A DNA stretch of 64,000 bases from Numida meleagris (GCF_002078875.1 NC_034421.1:1836917-1900916), one strand, 5' to 3'. Positions 29,501 to 43,378 are shown, counted from the stretch's first letter. Numbers and translations: made by a program. The notes: a model not told the origin generated them from the letters alone.

Positions 29501-32029
29501 TGGGGGAGCACAGGGGAGCCCCAGGCCGTAGAGAGCTCTTCCCTACATCAGGAGCTGAATGCAGGGGGGCAAGCAATGAGTCACAACATCTTGCCTGCTC
29601 TAAGTGAGCAGAAATGTTAATCCTATCAGAATAATTTCCTCCTCCTTTCTGTTTAAGATATTTCCCAGCTGGAAATGAATCTGTTAAAAAGGCAGTGTAT
29701 ATGCAATTAACTATAATAAATAAGTGACAGAGTGACTTATTTTTCTAGCAACAACATCCACGTCCCTCATGGCGTAGCAGAAAGCATTCTTAACCCTGGC
29801 TGTAGGGGTTGCAGGGCTCCAGGCAGTGATGGTGGGAATCCTTTGGACTTGTTTTGGAACTGAATTTCACCATTGCCCTGTGATACGGAGAGAGGTTACC
29901 GCCATGAGCATGCCTGATACCTGGTTTTGAAAATACCCATTGCATCCACCTAGTCCCATTTACCTCAAATGAAAATGGAAGTGAACAGGGTCTCGTCAGT
30001 GACAATGAGGACTTCTGGATCCCCTGTATTACCCCGTACAAGTTCTTTCACCTCCCTTCAGTTCACTTCATTTTGAAAATTAAAAGTATTCCTCTACCAA
30101 GTCATTTGAGACCTCCCAATGAAAATTGCCAGCCTGGGTGTTACTGTGGGCAGATCAGCCTAAGACCAGCGTTGGCAAAGCGCTTCAGAAGACCACATTA
30201 GACCCCCAAGGTGGAGAGCTCCAGGTTTGGGGGGAACAGAATTTCCCCTTCAGAATATGAAGAAATTGCCTCAAGTCTACTACACAAATTGATTCGAGCA
30301 AGATAAAATTAAACTGTATGATTACAAAGGTTAACAAACTCAAGGGAGTCATTTAGACAAACGGTGAAGAGAGCCGTTTTTAAAAAGAGCAGAATCAGAG
30401 ATAATGGAATTCAACCACTTCAGTGCAGTTTTCCTCATTTTCCTCAGCTGAGAAAACACTGTAAGTCAATGTCAAACAAAAGCGTTAAACAACTTCTGTG
30501 CTGTTTACCTTTGAGTATTAGGTTTAAATGAGGCTTTATAAGGTAAGGGTTGGTCGCTATTTAACCTGCTGTAGTGGAAAAGTATGGAAGATATTAAACA
30601 TGATCCAACTATTGCTATTATCCATCATTTCCTAATCCTTCGCTCTTAAGAAGGATCTAAAATAAATTACATAAGATCTAGTAAACAAATTTGCCATAAA
30701 GGAAGCAAGTTAAAAAGGAAGCAGGCTGTCTGAGAAGGGAAAGTGTATGTTTCAAGCAAGGCTTAAGGAAAAGTTTTCCAAATTACCTCTGTGAATGAAG
30801 AACCTAATTCTCATTTATGGGAACACTTCAGAGCCAAAGGAAAGATTTCCTCCAGGAAAATTTAACTGAAGTTATGTGCCAGAAATACTTATTTGATACT
30901 TTGTGCAGCAACAGAAATACAGCACACAAAGGCTCCTGGAATCCCCGACTGCTTTCATTTCATTTCCCACCACAAGAATGAAAGAAGAACAAAGGAAAAG
31001 ATGACATTGCCAGGTTTCTCACCGCTAATGGTGAAGGAAATAGTCGCCTTAATGATAATGCCTTACTTTGATTACATCTTAAACAGGGAGCTGGGCGGCT
31101 GTGATTATTAACACGCCGCGCTCTGCAGCAGCAAAGCAGCCCTCTGCCCGCCCCACACTGCCCAGTGTGACCATTGATGAGTGGTGACACCTGCACCGGG
31201 GGTGTAAATATACCCGGCTCTGCAGCCACGTGGCTGTCAGCTGCTGCACAGGAGCACTACCCACACTGCAGGGCCGTGCGCTGCAAGGAGTTTCCTGGGG
31301 TGCCCTGAGAGTAACAAATAATGGCACTGAAGTATCCCCAGCCTGGAAGCGTTCTTGGATTTGAGCTGAATCAGCGCAGAGGACTTCCAGGAGCAGCTTT
31401 CCCTACCCCTGACTGTCACGTCCCTCCTGCAGGGCTCTCCAGCCCAGGCTTGCAGAGCTGCACTGCTTGCTTTGCCTTAGCCTGCTGCCTGCCTCCCAGC
31501 AAACCCAGCACCCAGCGACAGAACCGAGGCTCTGTGAAGAACAACAGTGGTCACAGGGAAGATGAGAATACGCAGTCAGGATGCGGATTCCCTGAGAAAA
31601 CACTGAGCTTGCAGCAGCAGGGCACCTGATGGCAGCTTTATCCCCTGCATCTCACTGCTAAGGAAAAAAGTTTAGAAATGAAGTATTTCCTTAATGAAGA
31701 AGGTCATCTCAAATGATGAGCCACGTGCACAGGAACGGGGAGCTCTGCACCCTGATGCATGGCAAGGCAGCGCAGCAGGATTCCCTCTGCCCAGACTCAG
31801 TGGTCTAAATGCTGAGAACACTCTCCAACTCATTCTTATTCCCTCATGGGTATTTCAGAGGGCCAACTCCTAGAGGGCTGGAAATGAGAGGAGCATAAAT
31901 AATTGCAAGAATGAAGGAAGGGAAAATAGACTCACGCTGAGAAATAGCAGCACGACACTGCCTTGAGACTGCTGCCATGGGATGCTGCAGAGGGGAGGGA
32001 AGAATCTATTCTTCATGTGCATGGTAGGT
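17519..32029. other. Intergenic sequence without recognisable genes
   Basis: Apart from the CR1 remnant at 19.5 kb, nothing was identified. Several AT-rich stretches with repeated homeodomain-type TAAT/ATTA cores (18330-18490, 20500-20680, 28310-28440) could be conserved regulatory DNA, but this cannot be judged without other genomes. The open frame 24356-24907 shows no domain. Confidence 0.5.
19528..19578 (+). mobile_element. CR1 3' end remnant
   Basis: A short tail contains TTGGACTCGAGGATCCTTAT and GGGTCCCTTCCAACTTGGGA, the usual CR1 3' segment, but without a clean ATTCTATG end. Confidence 0.75.
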
Positions 32030-32235
32030 TAGGCAAGAAATAATGAGATGAAATTACAGCTAGGGAAACTCAATTTGGACATCAGGAAATACTTTCTATT
32101 GGTAAAAGACTTATGGCCTAGAACCGGATAGCTTAGGGAGACCGTGGAATGTATGGTGCTGGCGGTGTGAAGAGACAGATGAACTAAATGACCTCCTGAG
32201 GTCCTTTCCAAGTCCATTGTCTTTAATTTAGAGTA
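32030..32235 (+). mobile_element. Ancient CR1/L3-like LINE 3' fragment
   Basis: The segment runs through a diverged CR1 3' region: CATCAGGAAATACTTTCT, then GGGAGACCGTGGAATGTATG, and finally ACTAAATGACCTCCTGAGGT followed by CCTTTCC. The GACCTC(C)TGAGGTCC motif is that of old amniote CR1 lineages, and the divergence is higher than in the copy at 15.3 kb. Confidence 0.75.
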
Positions 32236-32808
32236 AATCATTTCCAAATTTCTCAGCAGACTCTGGCACCTATACGACCTCCACCTTTCCAGATTCTGTG
32301 GATGTGCTTGTTTCTGAATCCACAGCGCCTTCGGGGTTTTTGAAGAGTATATAAACCAAATGATTATAATATTTTATGATACACTTTTGACACAATTGTA
32401 TGTAGGCTATAGCTCAATTTGATCCAAGAACAGCATTAAGCACCTGGCCATGCAGCCTTCATTCAGTCAGGAACTTCGACCCTTGCAATTACTCCTCAGC
32501 TGCTCGCAGGTTACAGTGTCAGACCCTGTACTCAATCAGCTCAGATGCTTTAGCGTTGCTAACTGGAAGGGCTCTGCTCGGCATTACTCTATGTGAACAG
32601 GTTTTGATAGCGTGCATTGTAGAAATTCTGCACAAGGAGCACTTTCTGGGGAGATTTATTCAGAGCCGCCACTTATTTTTATCGAAATCCCAACTTGAAG
32701 AGCTGGCCTAAGAGGCAATAAGTGAAACCACACAGATCTCACGCGTGCAAAAACCAAAGCAAGATTTCAGCACTCACCATGAACCCGATCTTGCCACCCA
32801 TTGCACAC

Positions 32809-32918
32809 ACTGGCACCAACCCAGCAAAGCACTTAAGTGCATGCTTAAAATGAAGCATACAGGTAGTGCCATTTAGGCTAATGGAATCGCTTAAGTGCTT
32901 TGTTGGACTGGGGCCAGT
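32809..32918. repeat. Ancient palindromic repeat element, 110 bp
   Basis: The left arm (32809-32837) and the reverse complement of the right arm (32890-32918) agree at 25 of 29 positions. They share ACTGGC at the outer end and CAAAGCACTTAAG at the inner end. The 52-base centre is itself partly self-complementary and holds GCCATTTAGGCTAATGG, like a worn CCATTGACTTCAATGG. I recognise the AAGCACTTAAGTGC...TTAAGTGCTTTG layout as an old repeat seen across amniotes but cannot give a library name. No target duplication is obvious. Confidence 0.8.
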
Positions 32919-33369
32919 CTCCTCAATATCTTGCAGCGTCGAGTACACCGAGCAGGAGTTCCATTTAATCACATCAGACTTTAATTGACAGAATCAAAGT
33001 AATGCAGCATTTAGACTGAACCCATCTCTCCGAGGCAGCTATTATAATTACAGCGAGGAGGACGGGGATTATTCGTGCTGTCCTGGTGCCTGGAGTACCC
33101 TCATGGATTTGATCCACTTTTCCTCATCTCTCATAAGCCCTTTATCAGCAGTTCCCCTTTACGCTTTCCATCCAACATAGCTCTCATTGAGACATTGATT
33201 TCCCCCCTTCCAATGATTACTCTAGCTTCTCACATAACCGTGTTGCACACCACGCCAAGCATGTCTCACTCACTGCTATCTCCTCCTGATGCACACTCGC
33301 ACTGAGGCTGCAGACCCTCCTGGAAAGTGTTCTCACGTGTACATCGCAGTTTCAAAGCACAAGAATTAA

Positions 33370-33442
33370 TCTGGAGCACAGGAGCTGGACTCAATGATCC
33401 TCATCAGTCCCTTCCAACACAGGACGTTCTACGACTCTGTGG
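33370..33442 (+). mobile_element. CR1 3' end remnant
   Basis: GGAGCTGGACTCAATGATCC, CAGTCCCTTCCAACACAGGA and ACGTTCTACGACTCTGTG correspond to the CR1 3' tail and a mutated ATTCTATG end. Confidence 0.8.
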
Positions 33443-36400
33443 GTATGACAGCTCCTACTGATGCTGCCCTGACAGCAGATCACCCCATGGACAAGCCAAA
33501 CATCTCCATGACCCGAACAACAGCACTCGGGAAATATTTAGTTCATTCAACTTCCAGGCAGAGGAACTGTGTGCTTACAAGGAACCATTAGCTTCACCTC
33601 ATCTCTCTGCATAAGCTCCTATGATGATAACACTGCAGTCCGAAAACAGCCATTCCAGGAAAAAAAAAGAACAGAACAAGGCACCCCGTGCAGCATGGGC
33701 GCAGAATGAACTTCTCACCACAGCGTACTGCTATAAACAGTTATGAAAGGCAAAGAAATGACACTTCAGGGAATTTGCCAGAACTCAGTTAATGCAGAGA
33801 CAGAAGCGATGGGTAAGATCTCCATCAGCAGAGTGGGACCCCGCTCTCACGAGGAAGCCCTCTGCTTTTATTGCCTTCATCCAGGCGTGAAACAAGCACA
33901 GGGTTGAGCCACCACCCTGAATCCACAACCAAAACACTAGTTGCAAAAGAGGGGAAGTTTCCAGGACTGCAAGGGGAGTTTGTTATGCATCTTCTGCCAT
34001 TCTATTGCTCCATGGTCACAGTTCAACAGTCACCTTCTGTCCACAGCTGCTGACATCACAGGTCTCTTCAGAAGGGCACATTTCTCCATTATAGACAGGA
34101 GCTCAGAAAGCCATTTTTCCATGAAAACACTGCACCACAGAACATCAGGTGCCCCCTCCGCAACCGGAGGAAGCAAAACCCCACACCCACAGCACATCAG
34201 CTTTGTTACACTGTGCCGCGAGTGGCCCAGCTCACACACAGGGAGGCACAAAGAATTCAGACATGGGTAATATTTAACATTCTCAACACATTGGCATCTC
34301 ATGGTTGGAAGCATGATTCAGCCTCTTGCACTGCGTGAAGCAGCCTCAGCTTCCCTTGTGCTGAACCTCTATGTCCTCGTCCACTCAAGGTTTGATGAAA
34401 GCAACAATCCTGATCAGTGACTTGGAAGATGTCAGCACTAACACACTCAAACGATGCGACCATTTCCACAGTGCAAAGAGACACCACAAAGAACAGGTTT
34501 ACTGTATTTGTAGGTCCTTTACTAGACCCACAGAACATGGCCCTTGATACCCTACCTCCTCCTGAAAGTTCATTTCTTAGCAAGTTTGTTAAGAGTTTTG
34601 TCTTTGTACTTACTTTTTACAAGTGATTTGAGCACTTACACTTCCAAAGCAAGTGAAAGTTAGTGACACCCCATACACCCACCCAAAGGCATGGGAATTG
34701 GAGTCCCATGCTGCAGTTACCCCCTCACAATGTACTGATGCACGCAGTCACTGGGACCCCTCTGCAGCGAGTTCTTCATGGGGTCACATCCTGAGCGAAT
34801 GCACGGCCTTCCCAATTGCCTCTAGCAGCTACCTGATGTGCAAGGGTTGCTTTCCAAAACACATGGGCAAGACAAACAGGAGGATATAAAAATCAATTTC
34901 AAGGAAAAACTCATTTTAAAGCATCAACAAGAGGGTCTCCCAGCATTTACACATCTCACATCAAGGCAACCCCGCCGTGGCTGTCTCTGCCAGGGTCTGC
35001 TCCCTAAAAATACAACTCCAGCTGCACAAAAAAAGGCATTTCTCCCTTTTGTGACTGTCTGATGAACAGGAACTTCACTCAATAAATCAGAATTTGGTTT
35101 TTAATTGCATCTGCTCCAAACATAGTCGAAGCTGCGATGCTAAGCACAGCCTTCCTGCAAAGCACATCGTATTCGAGAAGCAAGTAGGAGGGGAAGAACG
35201 ACAGACAGGAAGAGGTTCAGACTTCTACAGCCTCGGGTTTGCACTGCGTGGTAATTACACTGAAGAATTCATGACTCACTTTGGTGCACTACTGTGCACT
35301 GCTAAATTAGAAGTTTGGCAAGGACACCGGACAAAAGATGAAAGATTAACACTGGTTTCTCCAGCATAACTCATCACTAAACTCTCATGGCACTTCGACG
35401 GCCTTTTTTTTTTTTTAAGTGTTCTAAGAAAATAAGGTTTTTTTTAAAAGAATTAAAGAGTAACATATCCAAAATAACACACTGAATGGAAGCTTACAGA
35501 AATAGCAATATTTCTCTTCAACACACAAACAGCTTCCAGGTAAACTGGGCCTTAACACGGAGCGTTCTCACACAGACTGCTCAGAAGTGTTGCGTGCTCG
35601 AGCAGAAGTGTGAAGAGGAGATGAAGCTCCGCCACAACAGAACACGAATAAAGGAAGAAAGTGTTTTTATTACACCAGCACACAAATGTGTACTGTCAAA
35701 ACGATGTACAGAAAGGCCCCCCATCATCTGACAGCTGCAGTGAAGCCAGCCACGCCGCGAGACGTACACATGCACGGGGAGAGCGCTCAAATTAACTCTT
35801 AAAGACAAGCCCTCTTCTCCCAGGGATCGCAGCCAGCCGGGAGTTATGCAGCACGCTGGAACTGATCCAGTTTTGCCAGATGCAGCCAATCCCCCGTGTC
35901 GTGCTGAGCGAGCTGCTAGGGTTTGTAATGAGAACCAATTGGTACCAGCCATAGAGAAGAAGTTTGCTGTGTGACCCTGATTTCTTTACCCCAGCTGCAA
36001 AGCAAATACCAAAGCTCCCACCTTCGAGGTAGGACAGGGCTGGGAACTGATGTACCACTTCTCAAGAGTTGCTGCAACACAAGTTGATTTTCACAGCTCA
36101 CAGCAGAGAGTGCTTATGAAATGTTTGCAAAAAATCTGCCTGCAAAACTTGTCATTAACATCAAGGCTCCCTGCACAAACCTGGCAAGCTCTCAGAAACA
36201 GCAGAGGCAATTACCAACGTTAACATCTCCATACGCCAAACAACCTCCCCTCTGTATGTTGGGTATTTTGTTTAAGGCAAGCACAGAGATGGCAAACAGT
36301 TATTTTTAACTCTTTCCAGTATACAGTACATCTGTTGTGTTCCATGATTCCCATGAAAACTCAGAGTCATTTACTGATCTGGCTGCCAGCCAGGTTCCTG

Positions 36401-38047
36401 CGTGGAATACATGGGCTGAGCACAACACAGAGCTGCCTTACACGCAGGGGTGCATGCATTGCATCCATCTGCCATGAGAATAAGAAGTGCAGCTGAAAGT
36501 GCTGGGTGGGGTCTTGAAGGAACAGACTGCCTGACTCCCTCAAATTCTCTGGATTAAAACCATTAAGAACACAGCTATTAAACCTTTATGTTACATGTTG
36601 CTGCTGTGACACACAATCCTTTGACTTCATTCTCTTGAGCAGGGGGGGGGATCTAAGGCTGCAGGAGGGACAGGGGCTGGGACGTACCTAATATCTCAAG
36701 CAAAGCTCGAAAGAACATGCACTGAGAAAAGCCTCCAGCAGAAATGAGCTGCCAAAATACCTGCCAACGTGGAGCTTAGCCAGCAAGCCGAACAAGTTAA
36801 AAGCTGCCATCACTCCCCTGACAGTTCTCCAGCAAAACTTGTCCTGGGTTTTGTTTTCCTGGTGAAGAACAGAAGAGGATCAGTCCACACCCAGAGGACA
36901 GTAGGGTCAGACCATCTGAGCCCAGGGAAGGGAGGAAATTAAAACGCTGGGAGGGTACAGCCAAGCACCCTGCCAACAGCCTTACACCAGCTCCACGCAA
37001 TGCAGCACAGACTCCTTCCACAGCCCCCACTGCCCTTGGGTCACATCCTGCCTCCCCACAGGGCCCCAGTGCTCTCCTCGCTGCTGGTTGCAAGGTGGCA
37101 AAGCAGTGGGGAGAGCAAAGGGAATCTGACCAAGGGCTTGGGAGGTCAATGCAGCACCGCTCTCACCAAGACTCAGAGCTGAGGCAACATGACAGCCATT
37201 CGAATTTGAAAGTGAATTTCCAGGTCATTCTCTTGGCAACCTTCCAGAATTGCTTCCCATGCCATGCGTGCACAGAGAGCAATTTCTAACCAAGATCCTT
37301 GTGAAATCAGCCAGCCTAAAACATGAATGGCCAGATGTTCAGGAGGTGAAATTCAAGTTACGCATTTGATTTCTGATGTGGTTACATAACCTATCCAGCA
37401 AGAAGGCAGGGCTGATGCCCCATAGCTTACGCAAGCAACCCAGATGGAGCTTCGCTTGTACGGCAACTCCTGTTACTATCAGCATCGCACATCTGGCTGC
37501 CCAGGCCAGCCCCACCACATGCAAGTCCCAGCCCATGGCAATCAGTGGGCAGAGCTCTGCAGGGCAGAGAAGCGTGACGCAGAGATGCCCAGATCAGCAG
37601 GAAGCTGCACGAGACGGGATGGTTCTGCAGAACTTGTCAGCTCCAGCCCAGGCAGAGCCCTGCTCAACTCCTGCAGAGATGTGCAGGAACTCAGACGCCT
37701 TCCAGCACAGTACCCCAGCGCATGGATGTCCCTTTGTTGACATGAATTCAAACCAGCTTGCACGCAGCCAAGGTGGAGGTTCTGCCCACGGCTCCCACAC
37801 CACCCCAGTAAGGGAACCTGAGCACTTTTTGCACCTATTCCCATGCCCTGCCTACCAGGTCCCTCCCACCCCAGCAGCAAACACTCCACGTGCCTGCTCA
37901 CCCACCAGGCAAAGCAGAAAGCAGCATTTCAGATGAACGTTGCTCCACATTTTTCCCCCTTTAAGGACAAAGGTGTTGTCTCCGGCTGCAACTTACTCCC
38001 CCAGCCTTTGTATGCAGGCTACATACGGTAGTGATTTCCCCCCCAGC

Positions 38048-38116
38048 AAAATTAAGTGACATGGCCATAGTCACACAGAGGTGGCAGGGTTAACGTGGAC
38101 TCTGGCAAGAGCCCGT
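38048..38116 (-). mobile_element. MIR-like ancient SINE fragment (minus strand)
   Basis: AATTAAGTGACATGGCCATA, GTCACACAGAGGTGGCAGGG and then TGGACTCTGGCAAGAGCCCG follow the order of the MIR consensus read on the complementary strand (the core GTGACTTGCCCAAGGTCACACAG region, then GTGGCAGAGC and GACTCCAGAGCCCG). I judge this by remembered consensus, not by alignment. Confidence 0.7.
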
Positions 38117-40467
38117 CGTTTTTCTGGATGCAGGTGTGCCCTTTATTCTGTGCTGTGTTATTGCCCTGTGACCATCAGGCTTGCCAGGCTGAAAATACCA
38201 TTGTGCTACCAGACATACAGTTTAATTTAACGTGAGTGTCCTTCAGAGGTTAAACTTCCACAGGAGTTTTTTGTAGAAATACAGTTTGTAGATGTTTGTG
38301 CCAAGAAAGCTGTTTCTGCCGCTTTTCTTCACAACTGCAAAGCACACGGTTTTTTTTAATTGACTCAAAGACTAAATAAGAGTACGGCTTAGGTTTCAAG
38401 AATGCAAACGTGCACGTTGAGCACCCAGAGCAAGTTCTCCCGTGCTGGCAGCAGCCTGCCCCAGCCAAAAGCGCAGCGCTTGCTGAGGATCCAGCTGGCA
38501 GCGCTCAGAGCTGCTGCCCTTTGAACACCAGGGCTGGAGAGCAAAGGAAAAGAGAAAGTCATTTTCCAGATCTTTCCATTAAACGACTCCAGAGGTGATC
38601 ACCACTGCTGCGCCTCTCATCTTTTTAAGCCTCTGTTCCTTTATCCCCTCCTTGCTCCTTTCTGTTTCTCAGCCGCTCTGGCTGCCAGTCAGCAAGGAGC
38701 TCAATTACTCCAGTGGCACTTACTGCAGGGTGCAACACGAGCACGTCTGCAGCCTCGACCCATCTCCCTGCTGCCACTGCAATGAAGAAGCAGATGAGAA
38801 AGTGCTGCTGCATCGGAACACAGCCTCTATAAATTTGATGGAAGAAGAGAGGTTACCGGGGCATGCAAGCTGCCAGCACTTCTGTCTGTCCCAGAGATTT
38901 GTACTGCACTGCCCTGCAGCATCCCTATTCCTCCTGAAGCACTTTGCAGCAATGCCAACGTCTCCCTCCTGAGAATAAGCCAAGAACATTGCACCAGGGA
39001 GGGCAGATATTTTCAGTCGAGTTCTCTCAAGTCCTTCACACCTGAAACAATTTGGGTCTGTCCAGACTCATGACATCACATGGAGTGAAGAGGCCATTTT
39101 GCCATGGGTTTGTAACACAAAAACAGGTGGGGAATGGCACAGTGAAGCTCTGACTTTTGCACTGCCTCTGTGATGCATTCACCCTGGAGCATGCTTCAGC
39201 ATCTGTCATGCACTGCACGTGTGCAGCACACTCTGCTCCTCACCCAAGGCTGCAGCCTCTGTGCCCTGAGCAGCAGTGCAGGGGGAGCAGGCTTGCAGGA
39301 GCTGCACAGCAGGACCTTACAGCCTTCGTTTATATGCTGGTCTCCACACCAAGTTCTCAAGTATCGAGTATGTGCCAAGATACTGGGGAAACAGCATCTA
39401 CCCTGGTGCACAAAATAACCCTATGACTTCATTGGCAGCAGTAGTTCATACATTCTTCCGCACCTCTGTAGGTGGCAAGGCAGGACCAGTCATGCTTTAC
39501 AGATCTCCAGGGCTCCCCAGGGAAGGCAGCCTCCTCCCAGGCCTCACTGAGCCTTCGTCCCACCATCACACAGCCAGGTCCTACCCACACCCAGCACATG
39601 GCAATTCTCTGCCCTTTGCCATCTGTGACCCCCAGTCCACTCCTGCCGTGGCTGATGGCGTGCAGCAAAAAGAACAGTTCTCCACTACCCACAGCATTGC
39701 TGCCCTGCAGACTGGAGGCAGAAGGCACAGCCTATCTGTAATTATCAAACGGAACCTGTAATTCCCTTTTCTAGGGTAAAGCACAATTAAATGAAAGACA
39801 AAAATAGGAAGTATGATGCAAGTGTTTGCAGTGGACTGATGGCACCTCTGCTAATGACACTCAAAGCTGCATCTCACTGTTAGTCCCTTGTTTTATTTCT
39901 TATCATCCTTCATTTTTCAGTCCTTCTGTATAAGGCATCGTGTTTTTTTGCTTCATAATTTCATTCTTTATTTGTCCTTATTTCCTTCTGTTCTTTCTTT
40001 GATGTTGATCCTTTTAATGTTTCCTTCCAAAGTCATTATTTTCTAGAAAAAATTAACATTACCAGTTTCAATGCACTGTCTTTGAAGCATTTCTGCATTT
40101 GCTACTACTTTTCTTCATAGAGTTTTGCTTTTTTTAATTTTGCTTGCTATCTGTGGACCCAGAAGCCACCAGGTAGCAGGAGCCTCACTGCATTACTCTG
40201 TATCAGCTAAACACAAATGTTCAGTTCTCAGTTTACCACCTATCGTCCTCAATTTACTTTCATCATTTCCATTTGTAGGCTGGACTTTCACTGTAGTCCT
40301 TCATGGCCTTATACTCTACAAAGGTCTCCAGTACTATCAAAGAACTTGCAGTGTTGGGCTAAGCAGCCCTCTATCCCCATTGCTAACCCCAGGCATTGCA
40401 ACAAGAGCTCCACCAGCCTCTCAATTCAACATGTTCAGTCATCTGATATCAAACTGACAAGCTGAAG

Positions 40468-40505
40468 CTCAGCGATGGAGCTCCCATTGACTTCAGCAAG
40501 CAGCT
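40468..40505. repeat. Possible fragment of the CCATTGACTTCA palindromic repeat
   Basis: ATGGAGCTCCCATTGACTTC followed by AGCAAGCAG matches one half of the repeat centre. The other arm is not evident. Confidence 0.35.
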
Positions 40506-43334
40506 GAGGACAGCTGCTGCTCTGCCACCTCCAGCGTAGGATCCAGCCACTCCAGTTCTCCATCCCATCAAGGCAGGCAGCACCGTGGACACAGCACCGC
40601 CCCTTCAGGTATCCTGATCATTTCCCTCTTTCTCAAGAGTCCTCTGGCTGCACCAGTGCCCAAAGGAGCAGCGCTGATGGAAGAGGCACAGAGCAGTGCA
40701 GCCCTCATGCCCCAACTAACCCACCAGGTGAGCACAGCCTGTATTTGAAGACAGCCAGAAAGGGAATGGGGAAGAATTCCTTCACACAGCAAGTGGTGGC
40801 AGTGCTCTGTGTTCACACAGTTACGGGAAGCCCCCATGCACCCTTCGATTTCAAGCTCCCATAGACTGAGCAGATGTGTCATCTGAAGAAACATTCATAT
40901 AAAGATGAGTCACTGCATGACAGCGTTTGAATACAGTGTCCGTATTTGTATGTAGGGCAGTTATGTCTAAGTGGTCTGGACCACACCTGGCACTGCTCTA
41001 ACTTCCCTTCAGCTCCTGAAATTTTCTACAAGTGAGCAGCTTCTCACTGGCTTGTTCTGCATGTTTTCCTACAAGAAGGGACAGAAATCAGAGCAGACAG
41101 CCATGTGCAGAACATTGATCTAAAAGATAATGGGAAACGCTTTGCAAGGGGAGAATTCAATTCACTTCAATAACAAGAAACGTTCACTTCACAGTGACAT
41201 CCAGAATGGTCAGCACCGGGCTCCTGCAGGCTCAGCTCCCCATACAAAGGTCGTGGTGTTCCGTCAGCAAAGAAAACAGAGGTGCTGAGATGGGCTAGTC
41301 AATAATTGACTGAGCCTTGTTACTCAGTGCACTCTATCTTGTCACCATGACCCCATCTCAGGGTTTCAGCCAGAACCAGACTACTCCACCGAAAAGGACT
41401 TCAGGGGGGAAAAAGAACTGACCACCACTGACAACAACAACAACAAGATGCTGTCTGTTTTGGGCAGAGGTCACCAAGCACTGTTAGGTCCATTTATACT
41501 ACGACTTCTGACAGAAGCGAAGAACAACAGAACAAAGCACACTAACATGCACTGCTTTGGTTTTGAAGTTTCCATGGGAACCCTTCATTTGTTCCTTTAG
41601 TTTTAAGAAGTTACCTTCAAACTTCAAAGAACCAGAGAAGGAAGACGCCTGCACCCAAAGCCCCTCACCCTGTGCATGTCCAACATCCCAGCACAGCCCA
41701 CCCAGGAGTTGTAACCTCAACTCATTTCCTAGCAACTGCCCACAGTGTTTGCCCTCCGACAGAGCAGGTAAGGAGCAGCTGCCTTCCCCACCAGGGCTAC
41801 GCACACAGATCATCCCCATCCTCCTCACCACTCCAGCGGAGGACACCGCTCTCTTGCTGCAGGCACTGCACAAACACTGAATAAAGGACAGGCCCTGCTC
41901 CAGAGCTTCCCCACTCTGCAAGGAGTGGATCAGTCCAGACATGCTACTGCAGCCTATGGGTGGAAGTCTCAGTTGAGAGAGACCAATGACAATCCCAAAT
42001 GCAATCAGATCCTGATTTACAAGGGATGTGGCAATTACGCTTCCAGCTCGGACACTTAAATTGAGTCAAGTGTTTGAATCCATCCGTAGGAGAAGCCCAA
42101 GGCCTGACAAGAAACAAGAACAGAAACGCATCCTGCTCCAGCACCCCAATGCACTCCTGCACCCATACATCATCCCTGCCCTGTAACAGCACAGCTGCTT
42201 CTACAACAGTGGCCACACGCATCCTCCCACCTCCAGCAGCAAAAAAACAATCCCCTTCAAACACTACAGTTTATTATTGCAATATATCAGTAGAAAAACA
42301 ACCCAGACAGTGATAATGCGTGATAAATCCCTTAGGGAAACAGACACTCTTTGTATCAAAGAGTGGAAATCTCCATCACCAGAGAAGTTCCAGGAAAACC
42401 CATCCTGCCACCAGGAAGGGGAGAGGAACCAGAGCAGAACCAGAGCTCTGGGTTGAGGTATGGGGAGTGCAGCAGAACGGTGCAGGCTGCTGGGAGCCAT
42501 GCTCAGCACAGTGACAACAGCACCAACAGGAGCAGGCCAGGAGGGCCAAAATTCCCTAGGAAAGAGGAGCTTGGGGTCAGCTTCAAGTTGGGATGTACCT
42601 GTTTGTTAGTGACTGGAGCACAGAAGGTGCACATTACTAAGCAGCAACAAAAGCTTTTTCAGCAGCACCTACTGAGCTAAGTGCAACAGGTGGGAAGGAA
42701 AAGGAGGGCTGCTGGGAACTGAGGCCCTGCCAAGCACCTGCCTTGCTCACACTTTTCTCTGCACTTGCCATGAGCTTTGTGGCAAGGCTTGATTAGAGAA
42801 CAAAGTGTCATCATCTGTTGGGAAATGGGGATTCCTTATGTGGTAATTACTGTACAGGAATTCTCCACAGCCAAAGTTCTCAGCAGCTTCCATATCAAGT
42901 AATCAGAAGCAAAGCTGTGATTATTCTGATCAGCATTCAGGAAAGCACTTCTGTAGGGATAGCAAGCAAGAGAAACACAGGAGGGCAGGACAGCAGACAG
43001 GGCTGGGGAGCAGAGGGCTCTTACAAGCCCCTGGCTTGTTGTGCTTTGTACTCCCAGTCACAATGCACAGCTCTTACCTACAGGAGCAATCTCATCGCCC
43101 TGAGGGCACTACTGAGTGTAAGAGATCCCTTGATCCAGGACTCACGCAGAGCCCCAGTGTTTCAGGTTTCCCCTCTACAGAAATATTCTTAAGGGTTTGA
43201 GTTTGAGAGGTTCAAGTCAAGAGCATGAATTACACTCTAAAGAAAAGACAGAAATTATCAGCATCTCTGTCCTGTACTGCCTTTCATCAACACATCACAC
43301 AACGATCTCAGGTATCCCTCCCACCAAGCAAGGG

Positions 43335-43378
43335 AACAGAAGCGAAGTGACTTCCCAGCATCACAGAGCCACAAGGAG
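43335..43378 (-). mobile_element. Possible MIR-like SINE core fragment (minus strand)
   Basis: AGCGAAGTGACTTCCCAGCA followed by TCACAGAGCC resembles the MIR core on the complementary strand. Only about 40 bases match, so this could be chance. Confidence 0.4.

Larger units (their letters stand above)
32236..38047. other. Intergenic sequence without recognisable genes
   Basis: It contains the palindromic repeat and the CR1 remnant listed separately, a 13-base T run at 35404-35416 and a run of nine G near 36643. No coding exon was recognised. Confidence 0.55.

Noticed and set aside
37376..37936. Open frame of 186 codons on the + strand
   Set aside because: It has no ATG-supported homology or domain and sits in locally stop-poor GC-rich DNA, with other frames open on both strands over the same stretch. 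This is the pattern of chance.
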